Assembly (NCBI GenBank): GCA_033763135.1
Contig: JANRKY010000286.1
Location: 1-64,000, forward strand
DNA from: DALYLB01 sp033763135
Lineage (GTDB): Bacteria > Acidobacteriota > Blastocatellia > RBC074
Direction: 5' to 3'
DNA length: 64,000 nucleotides
Below the pieces are notes generated by a model, which saw nothing but the letters and a program-made list of their open reading frames with translations, was not told the origin of the DNA and searched no databases. A program made the translations under genes and the position numbers. Shown in pieces: positions 1-10,300 of the stretch. Every line of letters starts with the position of its first letter. Position 1 is the first letter of the stretch.

Positions 1-1358
1 TCGAGCGGGCGCTGGGCGTGGTCGCGCCGCAGAGCGTGGGCGGAACGGAGTATGGCTTCGGCGCGTGGTCCGACGGCGGCGCGGCGACGCACACGATCTC
101 CACGCCGGCGACCGATACCACATATACGGCGACCTTTGTCGCCGCGAGTCCGGGATTGCAGTTCTATCCGCTGGCGCGGCCGATCCGATTGCTTGACACA
201 CGTGCGACGCCGAGTCCGAACGCGTGCAACAAGCCGCTGGCGCAGATCCCGGGCGGGACGGCGCGTACGCAGTTCGCGCGGGGCGTGTGCGACGGCCTGA
301 CGATTCCGGCGAACGCGGCGGCGATCACGGGCAACATCACGACGGTGCAGTCGGGCGGCGGCTTTCTGACGCTTTATCCGAGCGATGTCTCGCGGCCGAC
401 GGTCGCGAACTCGAACTACGGCGCAAATGAAATTCTGAATAACGTCTTCACCGTCGGACTCGGGGCGAGCGACGGGGCGTTCAAGATCTATGTGACGACG
501 AACACGGATGTGGTGGTCGATGTGACGGGCTATTACGCGCCGCCGGGCGCGGGCGGCTTGTATTTCCATCCGCTGCCGCGGCCGGTGCGGCTGCTCGATA
601 CGCGGGCGAATCAGGCGGCCTGTTACACGCCGCAGGCGCCGCTGCCGGCCGTGACGGAGACTTCGCAGCAGGCGACCGGGCCGTGCGCGGGGCTGACCAT
701 CCCGGCCAACGCGAAGGCAATCATCGGCAACGCGACGACGGTCAATCCCCAGGGGACGGGGTATCAGTTCTTCACGCTCTTTCCATTGGATGCTTCGCGG
801 CCGACGGTGGCAAGCTCGAACTATCTGGCGGGACAGATCATGAACGGTCCGTTCACGGTGGGGCTTTCCTCGACGGGCGCGTTCAAGATCTATCCGACGA
901 CGCAGACCGAGCTGATCATCGACATCTCGGGGTATTTCAGTCCGGATGCAACGGATGTGAACGGAGCAGGGCTGCTCTATTTTCCGCTGCCGCGGCCGGT
1001 GCGATTGCTGGAGACGCGACCGAGCGCCAGCGGTTGTCACGCGACGAGCGCGCAGCTCGTCGCCGACAGCACGCGGACGCAGCCCGCGCGCGGCGTCTGT
1101 GGCGGCTTGACGATTCCGGCGAATGCCGCGGGGATCATCGGGAACGCGACGGTGGTGCAGCCGCTCGCGGGAGGCTGGCTGACCTTCTTCCCGAGCGACG
1201 CGACAAAGCCGACGGTAGCGCAATCGAACTACACGACGGGCCAGGTCTTCAACCGCCACTTCATCGTGGGGCTGGGGAGCGCCGACGGCGCGTTCAACAT
1301 CTTCACGAAGGCGACGACGCATCTGGTGATCGATATGTCGGGCTATTTCGCGCCGTGA
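1..1358 (+). CDS. Secreted repeat protein, C-terminal part (5' end outside window)
   Basis: The reading frame is open from the first bases, so the gene starts upstream and only about 450 C-terminal residues are visible. The visible N-terminal stretch (FGAWSDGGAATHTI...TYTATF) is typical of a bacterial Ig-like/PKD-type surface module. It is followed by three tandem repeats of about 125-130 residues, each starting with a FxPLxRPxRLL(D/E)TR motif and ending with a (V/I)D(V/M/I)(T/S)GY(Y/F) strand. The same triple cassette ends the protease encoded at 2428-5523. Similar RLLDTR...DVSGYF modules are common in secreted proteins, notably of Actinobacteria. A cell-surface or secreted role is inferred; no catalytic motif is visible in this part. 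The gene ends 10 bp from the stop of the convergent Uma2 gene. Confidence 0.75.
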   Translation, partial: ERALGVVAPQSVGGTEYGFGAWSDGGAATHTISTPATDTTYTATFVAASPGLQFYPLARPIRLLDTRATPSPNACNKPLAQIPGGTARTQFARGVCDGLTIPANAAAITGNITTVQSGGGFLTLYPSDVSRPTVANSNYGANEILNNVFTVGLGASDGAFKIYVTTNTDVVVDVTGYYAPPGAGGLYFHPLPRPVRLLDTRANQAACYTPQAPLPAVTETSQQATGPCAGLTIPANAKAIIGNATTVNPQGTGYQFFTLFPLDASRPTVASSNYLAGQIMNGPFTVGLSSTGAFKIYPTTQTELIIDISGYFSPDATDVNGAGLLYFPLPRPVRLLETRPSASGCHATSAQLVADSTRTQPARGVCGGLTIPANAAGIIGNATVVQPLAGGWLTFFPSDATKPTVAQSNYTTGQVFNRHFIVGLGSADGAFNIFTKATTHLVIDMSGYFAP

Positions 1359-1368
1359 AATCGCAGAC

Positions 1369-1992
1369 CTATTCGGCCGATTCTTCCGGGGCGGGGAATT
1401 CGACGCCCTCGAAGATCTCCCGCAGCGACAGCGAGCACGACAAAGCCGGAAGCGGCAGGGAGGCGTCCAGCCCGTCGATGATCGTCAGCAGCCATTGTCC
1501 CGTCGCCTGACGCGCGTGATGCTCGATTCGCGGTCGAGTTTGCTGGACGGTGACGTATTCCGCGAGCGACGGCAGCCAGGTGCGATAGCGTTCGAACTTC
1601 TCGCCGCGATCGAAATCTTTCGTCGTCTCCGAGAGAATCTCGATGATGACGGTCGGGTTGAGCAGCACGTCCTGATGGCTGTCGTGATACCGTCGTTCGC
1701 CGCAGACAATCACCAGATCAGGATAGGCGAACATTCCTCTGGTCGAGCGAGGCGCGAGCGGCGCGGGCCCGGCGAGCACCTTGGTGTCCTTGGTGAACGG
1801 TTGGCAGGGGCCGCCGCGCAGTCGACCGTGTAGTAGGCCGACAAGGTTGACGCTGATAATCCCGTGCGTCTGGCTCTCCCCGGCCATGGCATACGTGAAG
1901 CCGTCGAGATATTCGTGTCGCTCTTCCGCTTCGCGTTCGCTGATGAGGTATTCTTCGAATGTGAGCTTCAGTTCGGATTCTGGAACTGCCAT
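1369..1992 (-). CDS. Uma2 family (DUF820) putative endonuclease
   Basis: The protein has 207 residues and the Uma2/DUF820 PD-(D/E)xK-like fold signature: an N-terminal LTFEEYLISE...ERHEYLDG segment, a central YPDLVIVCG strand carrying the acidic residue, then PTVIIEILSETTKDFDRGEKFERYR. Uma2 proteins are numerous in Cyanobacteria, Chloroflexi and Acidobacteria, and their cellular role is largely unknown. The ATG at 1992 is preferred because GGAGG lies 8 nt upstream; an in-frame start at 2028 has no such site. The gene is convergent with the truncated repeat protein. Family assignment is secure; function is not. Confidence 0.85.
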   Translation of the reverse strand: MAVPESELKLTFEEYLISEREAEERHEYLDGFTYAMAGESQTHGIISVNLVGLLHGRLRGGPCQPFTKDTKVLAGPAPLAPRSTRGMFAYPDLVIVCGERRYHDSHQDVLLNPTVIIEILSETTKDFDRGEKFERYRTWLPSLAEYVTVQQTRPRIEHHARQATGQWLLTIIDGLDASLPLPALSCSLSLREIFEGVEFPAPEESAE

Positions 1993-2427
1993 TGGTCTTG
2001 CCTCCGGAATATGATCGATGGACAGCACCGATTATAGTCGCGAGGGCGGAATGAATGAAGACCGCTGTCGGTTCATCGTCGGCGGGGTCGATGGTCACGT
2101 TGAAAACCGCGTTTGATGACTGCATGACCCGGGAAAATCTCGGTAACGACGTCGTCGCGCGAGAGATTTTCTCGCCGGGCATGGTATAGTCCGCGAGTCC
2201 GCCCACGCGATGGTTTCGTCCCCTATCGGCCGGGATGACGCATCGTTGCGACAGGGTGAGCCGCCCCCAAACAACGTTTCCCCAATTTCATGAACTTGTG
2301 CCGGACGCGTGAGCGCGCCGGAAATGTTGAATCGTTTATCTGCGGATCGCGCAGGAAAGAGGCGAGAGGCGTCTCTCGCCGGGCGTTTCTTTGCGCGGCT
2401 GTGCGGATGATTTCACTGGGAGTATTC
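1993..2427. other. Divergent intergenic region with two hairpins
   Basis: This 435 bp gap separates the divergent Uma2 and metalloprotease genes. I see no convincing gene. It holds a 9 bp inverted repeat (GAAAATCTC at 2133-2141, GAGATTTTC at 2163-2171) and an 8 bp perfect stem with a GCGT loop at 2361-2380, 48 nt before the protease ATG. A TATAGT hexamer at about 2185 could be a -10 box for the protease, but no good -35 matches it. Regulatory meaning is unproven. Confidence 0.4.
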
Positions 2428-5400
2428 ATGAGCGCATCCCTGCGTGTTCTGTGTTTGTTGTTTCTCTTCGTGTTTGTCATTGCGGTCTTCCACAGCCTGC
2501 CGGAGCAGGCGCAGCAGGAGCTCCAGAGACCGCTGCTGGTTCCCGTGCAGACCAGCCTGCCGCTGCTTGGAGCGAATGACGCGGGCGTCGTGCGATCTCG
2601 ATCGGTGGCGGTCGATGCGGCGGCGCTGACGCAGGTGAAGGCGCGAATGGCCAATGGGCTCGGGAAGCCGGCGGCGATTCAACTCGACCTCTTCGAGGAT
2701 GTCCAACTGACGGCGGTGCTGGAGCGGATGGAGACGCCGCCGCGGACCGAGATCTACATCGGCGCGGTCAAGGGAAGCGATGGAAGCCAGGTGCGGCTGG
2801 TCCATTCCGAGGGGCAGATTGTGGGCAGCATCACGGCGGCGGGGAAGTTCTACGCGATTCGATATGCGGGCAACGAGATGCATCTCGTGCAGGAGATCGA
2901 TCAGGGCCGGCTGCCGATCGACGCGGAGCCGCTGCCGGCAGCGCCCGATCCCGGCGTGCCCGGGCAGCTCGCCGATGACGGATCGGTCATCGACGTGATG
3001 GTGGTCTATACGCCGGCCGCGCGAAGCGGCGCCGGCGGAACCACCGCGATGCAGAACCTGATCAATCTCGGGATCAGCGAGACGAATACGGCCTATGCCA
3101 ACAGCCAGATCGTTCAGCGCTTCCGCCTCGTGCATACGGCGGAGGTCGTCTATACCGAAAACGGGAACACGAGCACGGATCTGAGCCGGCTGCGATCGAC
3201 GACGGATGGGATCATGGACGAAGTGCATACGCTGCGGGATCAGTATCGCGCGGATCTCGTCACGCTGATCATCAACTCTTCGACCGATGGAGCCTGCGGC
3301 GTGGGATACCTGATGGGGGGGAACAATCCGGGCTTCGCCTCGTCCGGCTTCAACGTAGTGCGGCGGGATTGCGTCAGTCCGAATTACAGTTTCGGCCACG
3401 AGCTGGGGCACAACCAGGGATTGAATCACGCGCGGTCGGACGCGGTCGGGACCGGCGCGTTCAACTATTCCTTCGGGTTCAAGGATTCGTCCAATCTCTT
3501 TCGGACGGTGATGGCGTACAACTGTCCGGTGAACTGTCCGCGGGTGCTCCATTTTTCGAACCCGGATGTCAACTACAACGGGCGGCCGACGGGGATCGAC
3601 GAGGCCGCGAGCAATTCGGCCAACAACGCGCTGAGTCTGAACGGCACGCGCGTGACGGTGGCCAATTTCCGCGCGGCGGTGACGACCTGCAACTATTCCA
3701 TCGCGCCGGCGAGCGCGAACTTTCCGGCCGGCGGCGGAACGGGCAGCATCACGATGACGGTGGGGGCGGGCTGCGGGTGGTCCGCGACGGCCAATCAGAC
3801 GTGGATCACCGTCACCGGCGGCGGCAGCGGAAGCGGCAACGGCGTGGTGAACTATTCCGTCGCGGCCAATACGACGACGAGCATTCGCACGGGCTCGATC
3901 ACGATTGCCGGGCAGAACTTCCCGATCGAGCAGGCCGCCGGCAGCGGCGCCTGTCCGCAGACGCCGCTCCTTCTCGGGCAGACGGCGTCGGGAAGCCTCG
4001 GCGCGGGAGATTGCGTTTTGAATGACGGGAGCTATGTCGATCTCTACAGCTTCAGCGGGACGACGGGGCAGCAGATTTCGATCAGTCACTCATCGGCGCA
4101 GTTCGACGCGTATCTGCTGCTTGCCGGGCCGGACGGCAACGTGATCGCGCAGGACGATAACGGGGGCGGAGGCGCCAACGCACGCATTCCGGCGGGCAGC
4201 GGGTTGTATACGCTGCCGGCGACGGGAAGCTACACGATCTATGCGAACTCTCTGACGGCGGGCGAGACGGGCAGTTACTCGCTCGGCACGGCGGTCAGTC
4301 CGCCGACGCCGGCCGGGCTGCAGTTCTATCCGCTGGCGCGGCCGATTCGCCTGCTGGATACACGAGCATCGGCGAGTCCGAACGCGTGCAACAAGCCGCT
4401 GGCGCAGATCCCGGGCGGGACCGCGCGGACGCAGCCTGCGCGCGGCCTGTGCGATGGATTGACGATCCCGGCGAACGCGGCGGCGATCACCGGCAACATC
4501 ACGACCGTGCAGTCGGGCGGCGGCTTTCTGACGCTCTATCCGAGCGATGTTTCGCGGCCGACGGTTGCGAACTCGAACTACGGCGCAAATGAGATTCTGA
4601 ACAATGTCTTCACCGTCGGGCTCGGGGCGAGTGACGGGGCGTTCAAGATTTATGTGACGACGAACACGGATGTCGTGGTGGATGTGACGGGATATTACGC
4701 GCCGCCGGGAACAGGCGGGCTCTATTTTCATCCGCTGCCGAGGCCGGTGCGATTGCTCGAAACGCGCGCGGGCCTGTCGGGCTGTTATGCGCCGGGCAAT
4801 CCGCTGCCGGGCGCGACGGAGACGACCCAGCAGGCGACAGGGGCCTGCGCGGGGCTCACGATTCCGTCCAATGCGCGCGCCATCGTCGGCAATGCGACGA
4901 CGGTCAGCCCGCAGGGAACGGGGGCGCAATTTTTCACGCTGTTCCCGGCGGACGCGGCGCGCCCGCTGGTGGCGAGTTCGAACTATTCCGCGGGCCAGGT
5001 GATGAACGCTCCGTTTACCGTGGGCCTTTCGTCGACGGGCGCCTTCAAGATTCATCCGACGACGCAAACGCATCTCGTGATCGACGTCACCGGGTACTAC
5101 AGCCCGGACGCCACGGATGCCAACGGCGCCGGCCTGCGCTTCCATTCCCTGGCGGCGCCCATCCGCCTGCTCGAAACGCGCGCCGGTCTCAGCGGCTGTT
5201 ATGCGCCGGGCGGCCAACTGCTCGCGGAAAGCGTGCGGACGCAGCCCGCGCGCGGCAATTGCGGCGGACTGACGGTGCCGGTCAACGCCGCGGCGCTGGT
5301 CGGCAACGCCACCGTCGTTCAGCCCCTCGCCGGCGGCTGGCTCACCTTCTGGCCGAGCGACGCAGCGACGCAGCCGACGGCGGCGGCGTCGAATTACGCC

Positions 5401-5523
5401 ACCGGGCAGATCTTCAACCGCCACTTCATCGTGGGATTGGGGAGCGCTGATGGGGCGTTCAGGATCTACACAAAGGCGACGACGCATCTGGTGATCGATC
5501 TGGCGGGCTATTTCGCGCCGTGA
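2428..5523 (+). CDS. Secreted zinc metalloprotease with BACON, PPC and triple C-terminal repeats
   Basis: The 1031-residue preproprotein starts with a signal peptide (MSASLRVLCLLFLFVFVIAV). A propeptide of about 150 residues follows, then a metzincin-type catalytic domain with HELGHNQGLNH at about 324-334 (HExxHxxGxxH: three zinc His and the catalytic Glu) and a downstream VMAYN Met-turn-like segment. Next come a BACON-like beta-sandwich (about 423-505), a pre-peptidase C-terminal (PPC) domain (about 510-625), and three RLL(D/E)TR repeats to the end. The ATG at 2428 is preferred because GGGAG lies about 9 nt upstream and the signal peptide begins there; the frame is open upstream to 2290. It is probably exported and cell-surface or extracellular. 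Its repeats are paralogous to those of the gene at the window's left edge. Confidence 0.85.
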   Translation: MSASLRVLCLLFLFVFVIAVFHSLPEQAQQELQRPLLVPVQTSLPLLGANDAGVVRSRSVAVDAAALTQVKARMANGLGKPAAIQLDLFEDVQLTAVLERMETPPRTEIYIGAVKGSDGSQVRLVHSEGQIVGSITAAGKFYAIRYAGNEMHLVQEIDQGRLPIDAEPLPAAPDPGVPGQLADDGSVIDVMVVYTPAARSGAGGTTAMQNLINLGISETNTAYANSQIVQRFRLVHTAEVVYTENGNTSTDLSRLRSTTDGIMDEVHTLRDQYRADLVTLIINSSTDGACGVGYLMGGNNPGFASSGFNVVRRDCVSPNYSFGHELGHNQGLNHARSDAVGTGAFNYSFGFKDSSNLFRTVMAYNCPVNCPRVLHFSNPDVNYNGRPTGIDEAASNSANNALSLNGTRVTVANFRAAVTTCNYSIAPASANFPAGGGTGSITMTVGAGCGWSATANQTWITVTGGGSGSGNGVVNYSVAANTTTSIRTGSITIAGQNFPIEQAAGSGACPQTPLLLGQTASGSLGAGDCVLNDGSYVDLYSFSGTTGQQISISHSSAQFDAYLLLAGPDGNVIAQDDNGGGGANARIPAGSGLYTLPATGSYTIYANSLTAGETGSYSLGTAVSPPTPAGLQFYPLARPIRLLDTRASASPNACNKPLAQIPGGTARTQPARGLCDGLTIPANAAAITGNITTVQSGGGFLTLYPSDVSRPTVANSNYGANEILNNVFTVGLGASDGAFKIYVTTNTDVVVDVTGYYAPPGTGGLYFHPLPRPVRLLETRAGLSGCYAPGNPLPGATETTQQATGACAGLTIPSNARAIVGNATTVSPQGTGAQFFTLFPADAARPLVASSNYSAGQVMNAPFTVGLSSTGAFKIHPTTQTHLVIDVTGYYSPDATDANGAGLRFHSLAAPIRLLETRAGLSGCYAPGGQLLAESVRTQPARGNCGGLTVPVNAAALVGNATVVQPLAGGWLTFWPSDAATQPTAAASNYATGQIFNRHFIVGLGSADGAFRIYTKATTHLVIDLAGYFAP

Positions 5524-5589
5524 TGAGGGCGTGAGGAGAAGCGGGATTTCGTCTTCGTGGCGGGCCCCTGAGAAGAGGAGCGTGAGGAG

Positions 5590-7272
5590 TTGTCGCGGAA
5601 GCGGAATCAATTGTGGGAGGGCGTGGCGGTTGTGCTTCTGGCCCTGTCTCCGAGTTATCTCTGGCTGGCGTTGGATCGAGACGCCTTTGGCGGGGACCAG
5701 TCGGAGTATGGGACGACGTCCATTACTCTCTATCGGACTCTGACGCAATACCCGCGACAATGGCCGGCGGCCATGTTGCAGGCGCTGCCTTCGCGTGGGC
5801 CGGCGTTGGGATGGATCGGGCAGTTCTTCGTTCCCCTGGGAGAGCGGATCGGGTCGATCGACGTGGCCCTGTTATTGATGATCTGCCTGAGCCAGACGCT
5901 GAGCGTCTGGCTGATGTACCTGGCGATGCTGGCGCTGAGCGGCGGGCGGCGGGGAATCGCCGGGCTGGTTGCGGTTGCGATCAGCTCGGCGCCGTTGTTT
6001 GTCGGGCTTACCCACATGCTTTTCATCGAGCCGCTCCAACTGCTGGCGACAGCTCTCTGTATTTATCTGCTCAGTCGATGTCAGACGCGGGAGCCCGCGA
6101 TCGTCCTGGGGCAGTTGCTCCTCCTGGGATCGGTCGCCGCGCTGGTCAAGGCGACGACGCTGCTCTTTATCTGCGCTTATGTGTCGGCGATTCTGGGGGA
6201 ATCGCTGAGGCGGGGGCTGCGAGATCGTTCGTGGGGATGGCGGAGCGGGCGCGCCATGGTCGCGTGGGGAATTGGGATCGCGGCGGCGGCGCTCGCGGTT
6301 CTTTGGTACGGAGTGCATCTTCCCGTAGTGATTGCTCATACACGGTCCTCGGCCCTTGGGCCGACCGCCGCGGTATGGGGGAAGGAAGACACGTTTTTTC
6401 ATACCCTGCAGTATTGGGGGCGCGAACTTTTCGAGAGCTTTTTTTACCTGCCGATCCTGGCGATCTTTCTTTCGCTGGTGGTTGTGGGCGTCGTTCTTTG
6501 GCGGCGGGGAATTGGAGAGGCTGACGGAAATCCGCGGCGATCCGATTTTCGCGGGGCCGCGCTCGTGTCCGCGGTTCAAATCGCGCTCACGCTCACGGTC
6601 TTCTCCTTTGGGTCGAACAGGATCGACCGGTTCCTGTTGCCTCTCTGGCCCTGCGTTGCGCTGCTGATTGGATGGGGTGTCGACGAGATCCGGCAGCCGG
6701 GCGTGAAGAAGATGATCCAGGCCGCGTTTCTCGCGCAATTGCTGATCGTCCACGGCGCGATGTTCAAGCTCGTACCGGTCAAGTTTGCGCCTTCCTATTA
6801 CGTGTTGCCGTTGCAGCGGGACTTGAAGAAGAAGCGCATCCTGGAAGAGGTGATCAATCGCACATGCGTGGAGCGGAGACATGAGCGATATCGTGTCGTG
6901 GTTGCAATTGATCCGACCATGTGGGGGGACTGGTTTGCGCCCGTGCCGGCGGGCTATGCGGCGGCAAAGCGATATGGCCTGGAGGCTCCGTGCGGCTTTG
7001 ATTACGCCGGCGGCGGCTTTTTCGGGGCGAGCCTCGCGGAGACCTGGAGGCTTCTGGCGACGACGCCGCCGCAATATCTGCTCATCAATGATCCGTCGAG
7101 ATATCCCTTGTCTCCCAATGTACTGAACCGATCGCTGACCCCGGACAATCATGCCCGGTTGTTGGAGCTTCTACGAACAGACGGGTTGTTTGAAGAGCAG
7201 CCTCCATTGGGCGTCGATCCCGGGATCCTGGTATTTAAACGCAGGAGTCCGGGCCGGTCCGAGGCGCATTGA
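5590..7272 (+). CDS. Membrane glycosyltransferase, GT39/ArnT-like
   Basis: The 560-residue protein has about ten hydrophobic segments and a periplasmic C-terminal part with no obvious membrane segment (about 390-560). The first loop after TM1 carries acidic residues (DRDAFGGDQSEYG), as expected for GT-C transferases that use polyprenyl-phosphate sugars (GT39, ArnT, RgtA types). The likely role is transfer of a sugar from a lipid carrier to an exported substrate; the substrate cannot be told. The start is a TTG with AGAGGAG 9 nt upstream, and a stop at 5569 excludes any earlier start. It begins 66 bp after the protease gene on the same strand, so glycosylation of that exported protein is possible but only inferred. 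Confidence 0.65.
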   Translation: MSRKRNQLWEGVAVVLLALSPSYLWLALDRDAFGGDQSEYGTTSITLYRTLTQYPRQWPAAMLQALPSRGPALGWIGQFFVPLGERIGSIDVALLLMICLSQTLSVWLMYLAMLALSGGRRGIAGLVAVAISSAPLFVGLTHMLFIEPLQLLATALCIYLLSRCQTREPAIVLGQLLLLGSVAALVKATTLLFICAYVSAILGESLRRGLRDRSWGWRSGRAMVAWGIGIAAAALAVLWYGVHLPVVIAHTRSSALGPTAAVWGKEDTFFHTLQYWGRELFESFFYLPILAIFLSLVVVGVVLWRRGIGEADGNPRRSDFRGAALVSAVQIALTLTVFSFGSNRIDRFLLPLWPCVALLIGWGVDEIRQPGVKKMIQAAFLAQLLIVHGAMFKLVPVKFAPSYYVLPLQRDLKKKRILEEVINRTCVERRHERYRVVVAIDPTMWGDWFAPVPAGYAAAKRYGLEAPCGFDYAGGGFFGASLAETWRLLATTPPQYLLINDPSRYPLSPNVLNRSLTPDNHARLLELLRTDGLFEEQPPLGVDPGILVFKRRSPGRSEAH

Positions 7273-7302
7273 TGACGGCAGGACGGCGCGCGGCGCGGCG
7301 GA

Positions 7303-10300
7303 TCAATCGATCATCGCCTCGGCCTGGAGCATCAGCGTGCGATCGATCAGCTCGGCGAGCATGACGTCTGTCAGGCTGCCCCGCTGGAGCTTGCGATTGA
7401 GCAGATGATCCTCGGTCGACGGCAGGTCTTCGTTATAGGTGCGGCGCTTCTCGTAGGAGGCGGTCGGCCCCAGTTTTCGCAGGACGGGCTGATAGCTGTC
7501 GAAGGCGGCCTGGCTCGTCTCGACGAGACAGCGGGTCTGTTTCTTCTCGGCGATGAAGATATGCAGGCCGCGCTCGAGTTCGAGCTTCAGAAAGGCCTGC
7601 GGGAACTGGATGCCGAGCAGGATGGCGGCGACGCCGTCGATGGGCGCGGCGAAGAACTTCGCCGGCGTCTCGACCGGGATTCGCTGCAGGGCGGCGACGG
7701 TCGGCTCCTTCTTTTTCGAGGGGCGCGCCGCTTTGTGAATGAAATAGCAGAGCGAGATCTTTCGATCATGCAGCTTCGCGTAGGAATGATAGAGCTCCGC
7801 CAGTTCGAAGAGCCGCCGGGGCGATTCGCCATAGATCGCCAGCGTGACGACGTCCGGATTCTTGATGCGAAGCGCGTAGAGATCGGTCAGGATGCGGTTC
7901 CAGCGGTTGGAGAGGGCATCGACGCGAACGCCGGCCTGCGTGAGATCGATTGTCTTCTTGCCGTAGAACTGGAGGAGCAGGTCGGCTTCGACCTGATTGA
8001 TGTCGGCGCAGAAGTCGGCGATCGTCTGGCGCAGTTTTTTCAGCTGCGGGAGGGCTTCCAGACCGGCGAGGTCCTGGGGATTCTTCCATTTGCTTGTCTG
8101 GACGCGTTTTTCCAGGCGTTCGAGCGAGAAGATCTCGTTCTGCAGATTTCGCAGCGCGGCGCTGCGTTCGAGTTTTTGGGCGCGTCGACGGTAGAGCTGG
8201 CAGGACAGGGCGAGCAGCTTCGGCCGGTTGTTCTGCTGTTGGGTCTGGGCGGCGGCGCTCTCGGCGACTTTGCGGGTGTGCCAGGAGAGATGATCGGCCT
8301 CGACGCGAATGGCGATCTCGGCGACCTCGTTCGATTCGACCTGACAGAGTTCGACGGAGAGCGGCGCGACAAGTTCGCGTTCGATGGCGCGTTTGAGCGG
8401 CCGGGCGCCGTATCGGGGATCGTAGCCGCGGCGTGCGAGATGGCGCGTGACCTCGTCGTCGATCTTGAGAACGACGTCGCGGAACCGGAGCCCGTCGCGA
8501 TGGCGGATCTTTTCGATCTCGCGTTCGGCGATTCGCAGGACCGTCGCTTCGTCGAGCGGGGCGAAGGGAACGATGCGGTCGATGCGATTGAACATCTCGG
8601 GGCGCATCGCCTGGCGCACGGCGTTGGTGAAGTGTCGCGCGGCGGCCTCGCGCGTGGCATTGGCTTCGCCGAATCCCACGAGGCCGCGCTGGAACGACTG
8701 CGCGCCCAGATTCGACGTCATGATCACGACGGAGTTGGAGAAATCGGCGACGCGTCCCATGGCGTCGGTCAATCGGCCCTCGCCGAGCACCTGCAGCAGC
8801 AGATCGAAGAAGGAGGGATCGGCCTTTTCCAGTTCATCGAGCAGCACGACGGAGAAGGGTTGTTCCCGGACCTGCGCCGTCAGCAGGCCTTCTTTCCCGA
8901 AGACGCCGCCGACGAGGCGTGTGACGGCGAGCGGGTCGGCGTATTCACTCATATCGAACCGGACCATGCGGCCGCGATCCTGAAACAGAAATTCGGCCAG
9001 CGCCTTGGCCATCTCGGTCTTGCCGACGCCCGTCGGGCCGATGAAGAGCAGTGACGCGATCGGTTTTCGCGGTCGCGTCAGGCCGGCCTTGACGGTCGCC
9101 AGCAGATCGACGATCAGATGCACGGCGTCCGGCTGTCCCACGACCCGCGAGGCGAACCACTCCCGCACCGATTCCGGCTCCATCCGCTCGTCTTCGCTGA
9201 GCAGCAGACGGGGCAGGCCCGTCTCTTTCGAGAAGGCGCGAATGACGTCCTCGGACTGCAGCTCCCGCTCGGTCTCGTGATCCTGCAGCAGGTTTCGAAG
9301 AAAGCGCACGGGGCGCCCCGGGCTGGCCGAATAGCCCGCGTATCGCTGATGGAGCTGATCGATGCGTTCGAGCGCCTCCAGATGAATGCGGTCGTTCCCC
9401 TTCTCGACGGTGTCGGCGAGAGCGTAGCCGAGCAGGACGCCGCGCCGTCGCTCGGCGGTCGGCTCTTCGACCTTGATCTGCTGAAAGATGTCGAGCATCT
9501 TGCGATTGGCGCGATCGACGTGGGCGGCCTGTTCCGGCGTGCACTCCGCGATCACGAGCGCGTCGCCGCGCGCGATGAAGGGGCGCAGAAAGTCGGCGAT
9601 GCCCTGTTCATTCCCGACATATTTTCCGACCTCCATCAGCTCGACGAGATTGCCGAAATAGAGGATCGCCCGCTGTTGCGCGGCCTCCTGCCAGAGCTGC
9701 CGGCATCGCTCCTGCCATTGTCCGAAGCCCGACATGCCCGCGACGAGGCGGGAGCCGTTCGTCGCATAAAAGGGCGTATGGGCGAACTGAAAATCGGCGC
9801 GGCGGCGGATCAGTTCGAAGACCGCCGCCGTCTTTCCGACGCCCGACGGGCCGACCAGCAGGACGCTGCGCGGAGACTTGCCCGAGAGGGCTTCCGCCAT
9901 CTGCGCGACGACGGCCTCCATTTCATAGGCGACCGGCAGCGGGCGCGTCGTCAGATCGGTTGCGGCCTCGGCGAGGGCGGATCGCTTCTTCTCCTCGAAC
10001 ACGTTCTGTCGCGAGGCGATCTGTCGCGGCGTGAGCGCGTCGAGCTCGACCGTGTCCGCGGCGATGCGCAGGTCGATCTCCCGCTGCAGCCAGACAAGCC
10101 GGGCGAGCGATTCGCCGGCGCCCCGGCGCGCAAGCTCCGCGCGAATGTGGGGCGCGATGATCCGGTCGAGCGCCTCCATCGTCGCCGCTTTGGTCGAGAC
10201 GATCTCGATGCCGAGCGTCGGCAGAAAGGCGATCGCGGCCGCGTCTCCATGCATCCACCGCACCCCGCGAAAACGAAGCTGCACCGGCGTCCGCCAGAGC

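Noticed and set aside
2413..5760. Two long minus-strand open frames (558 and 556 codons) opposite the metalloprotease
   Set aside because: Antisense to the zinc-binding domain and repeats; composition is Arg/Asp-rich shadow.
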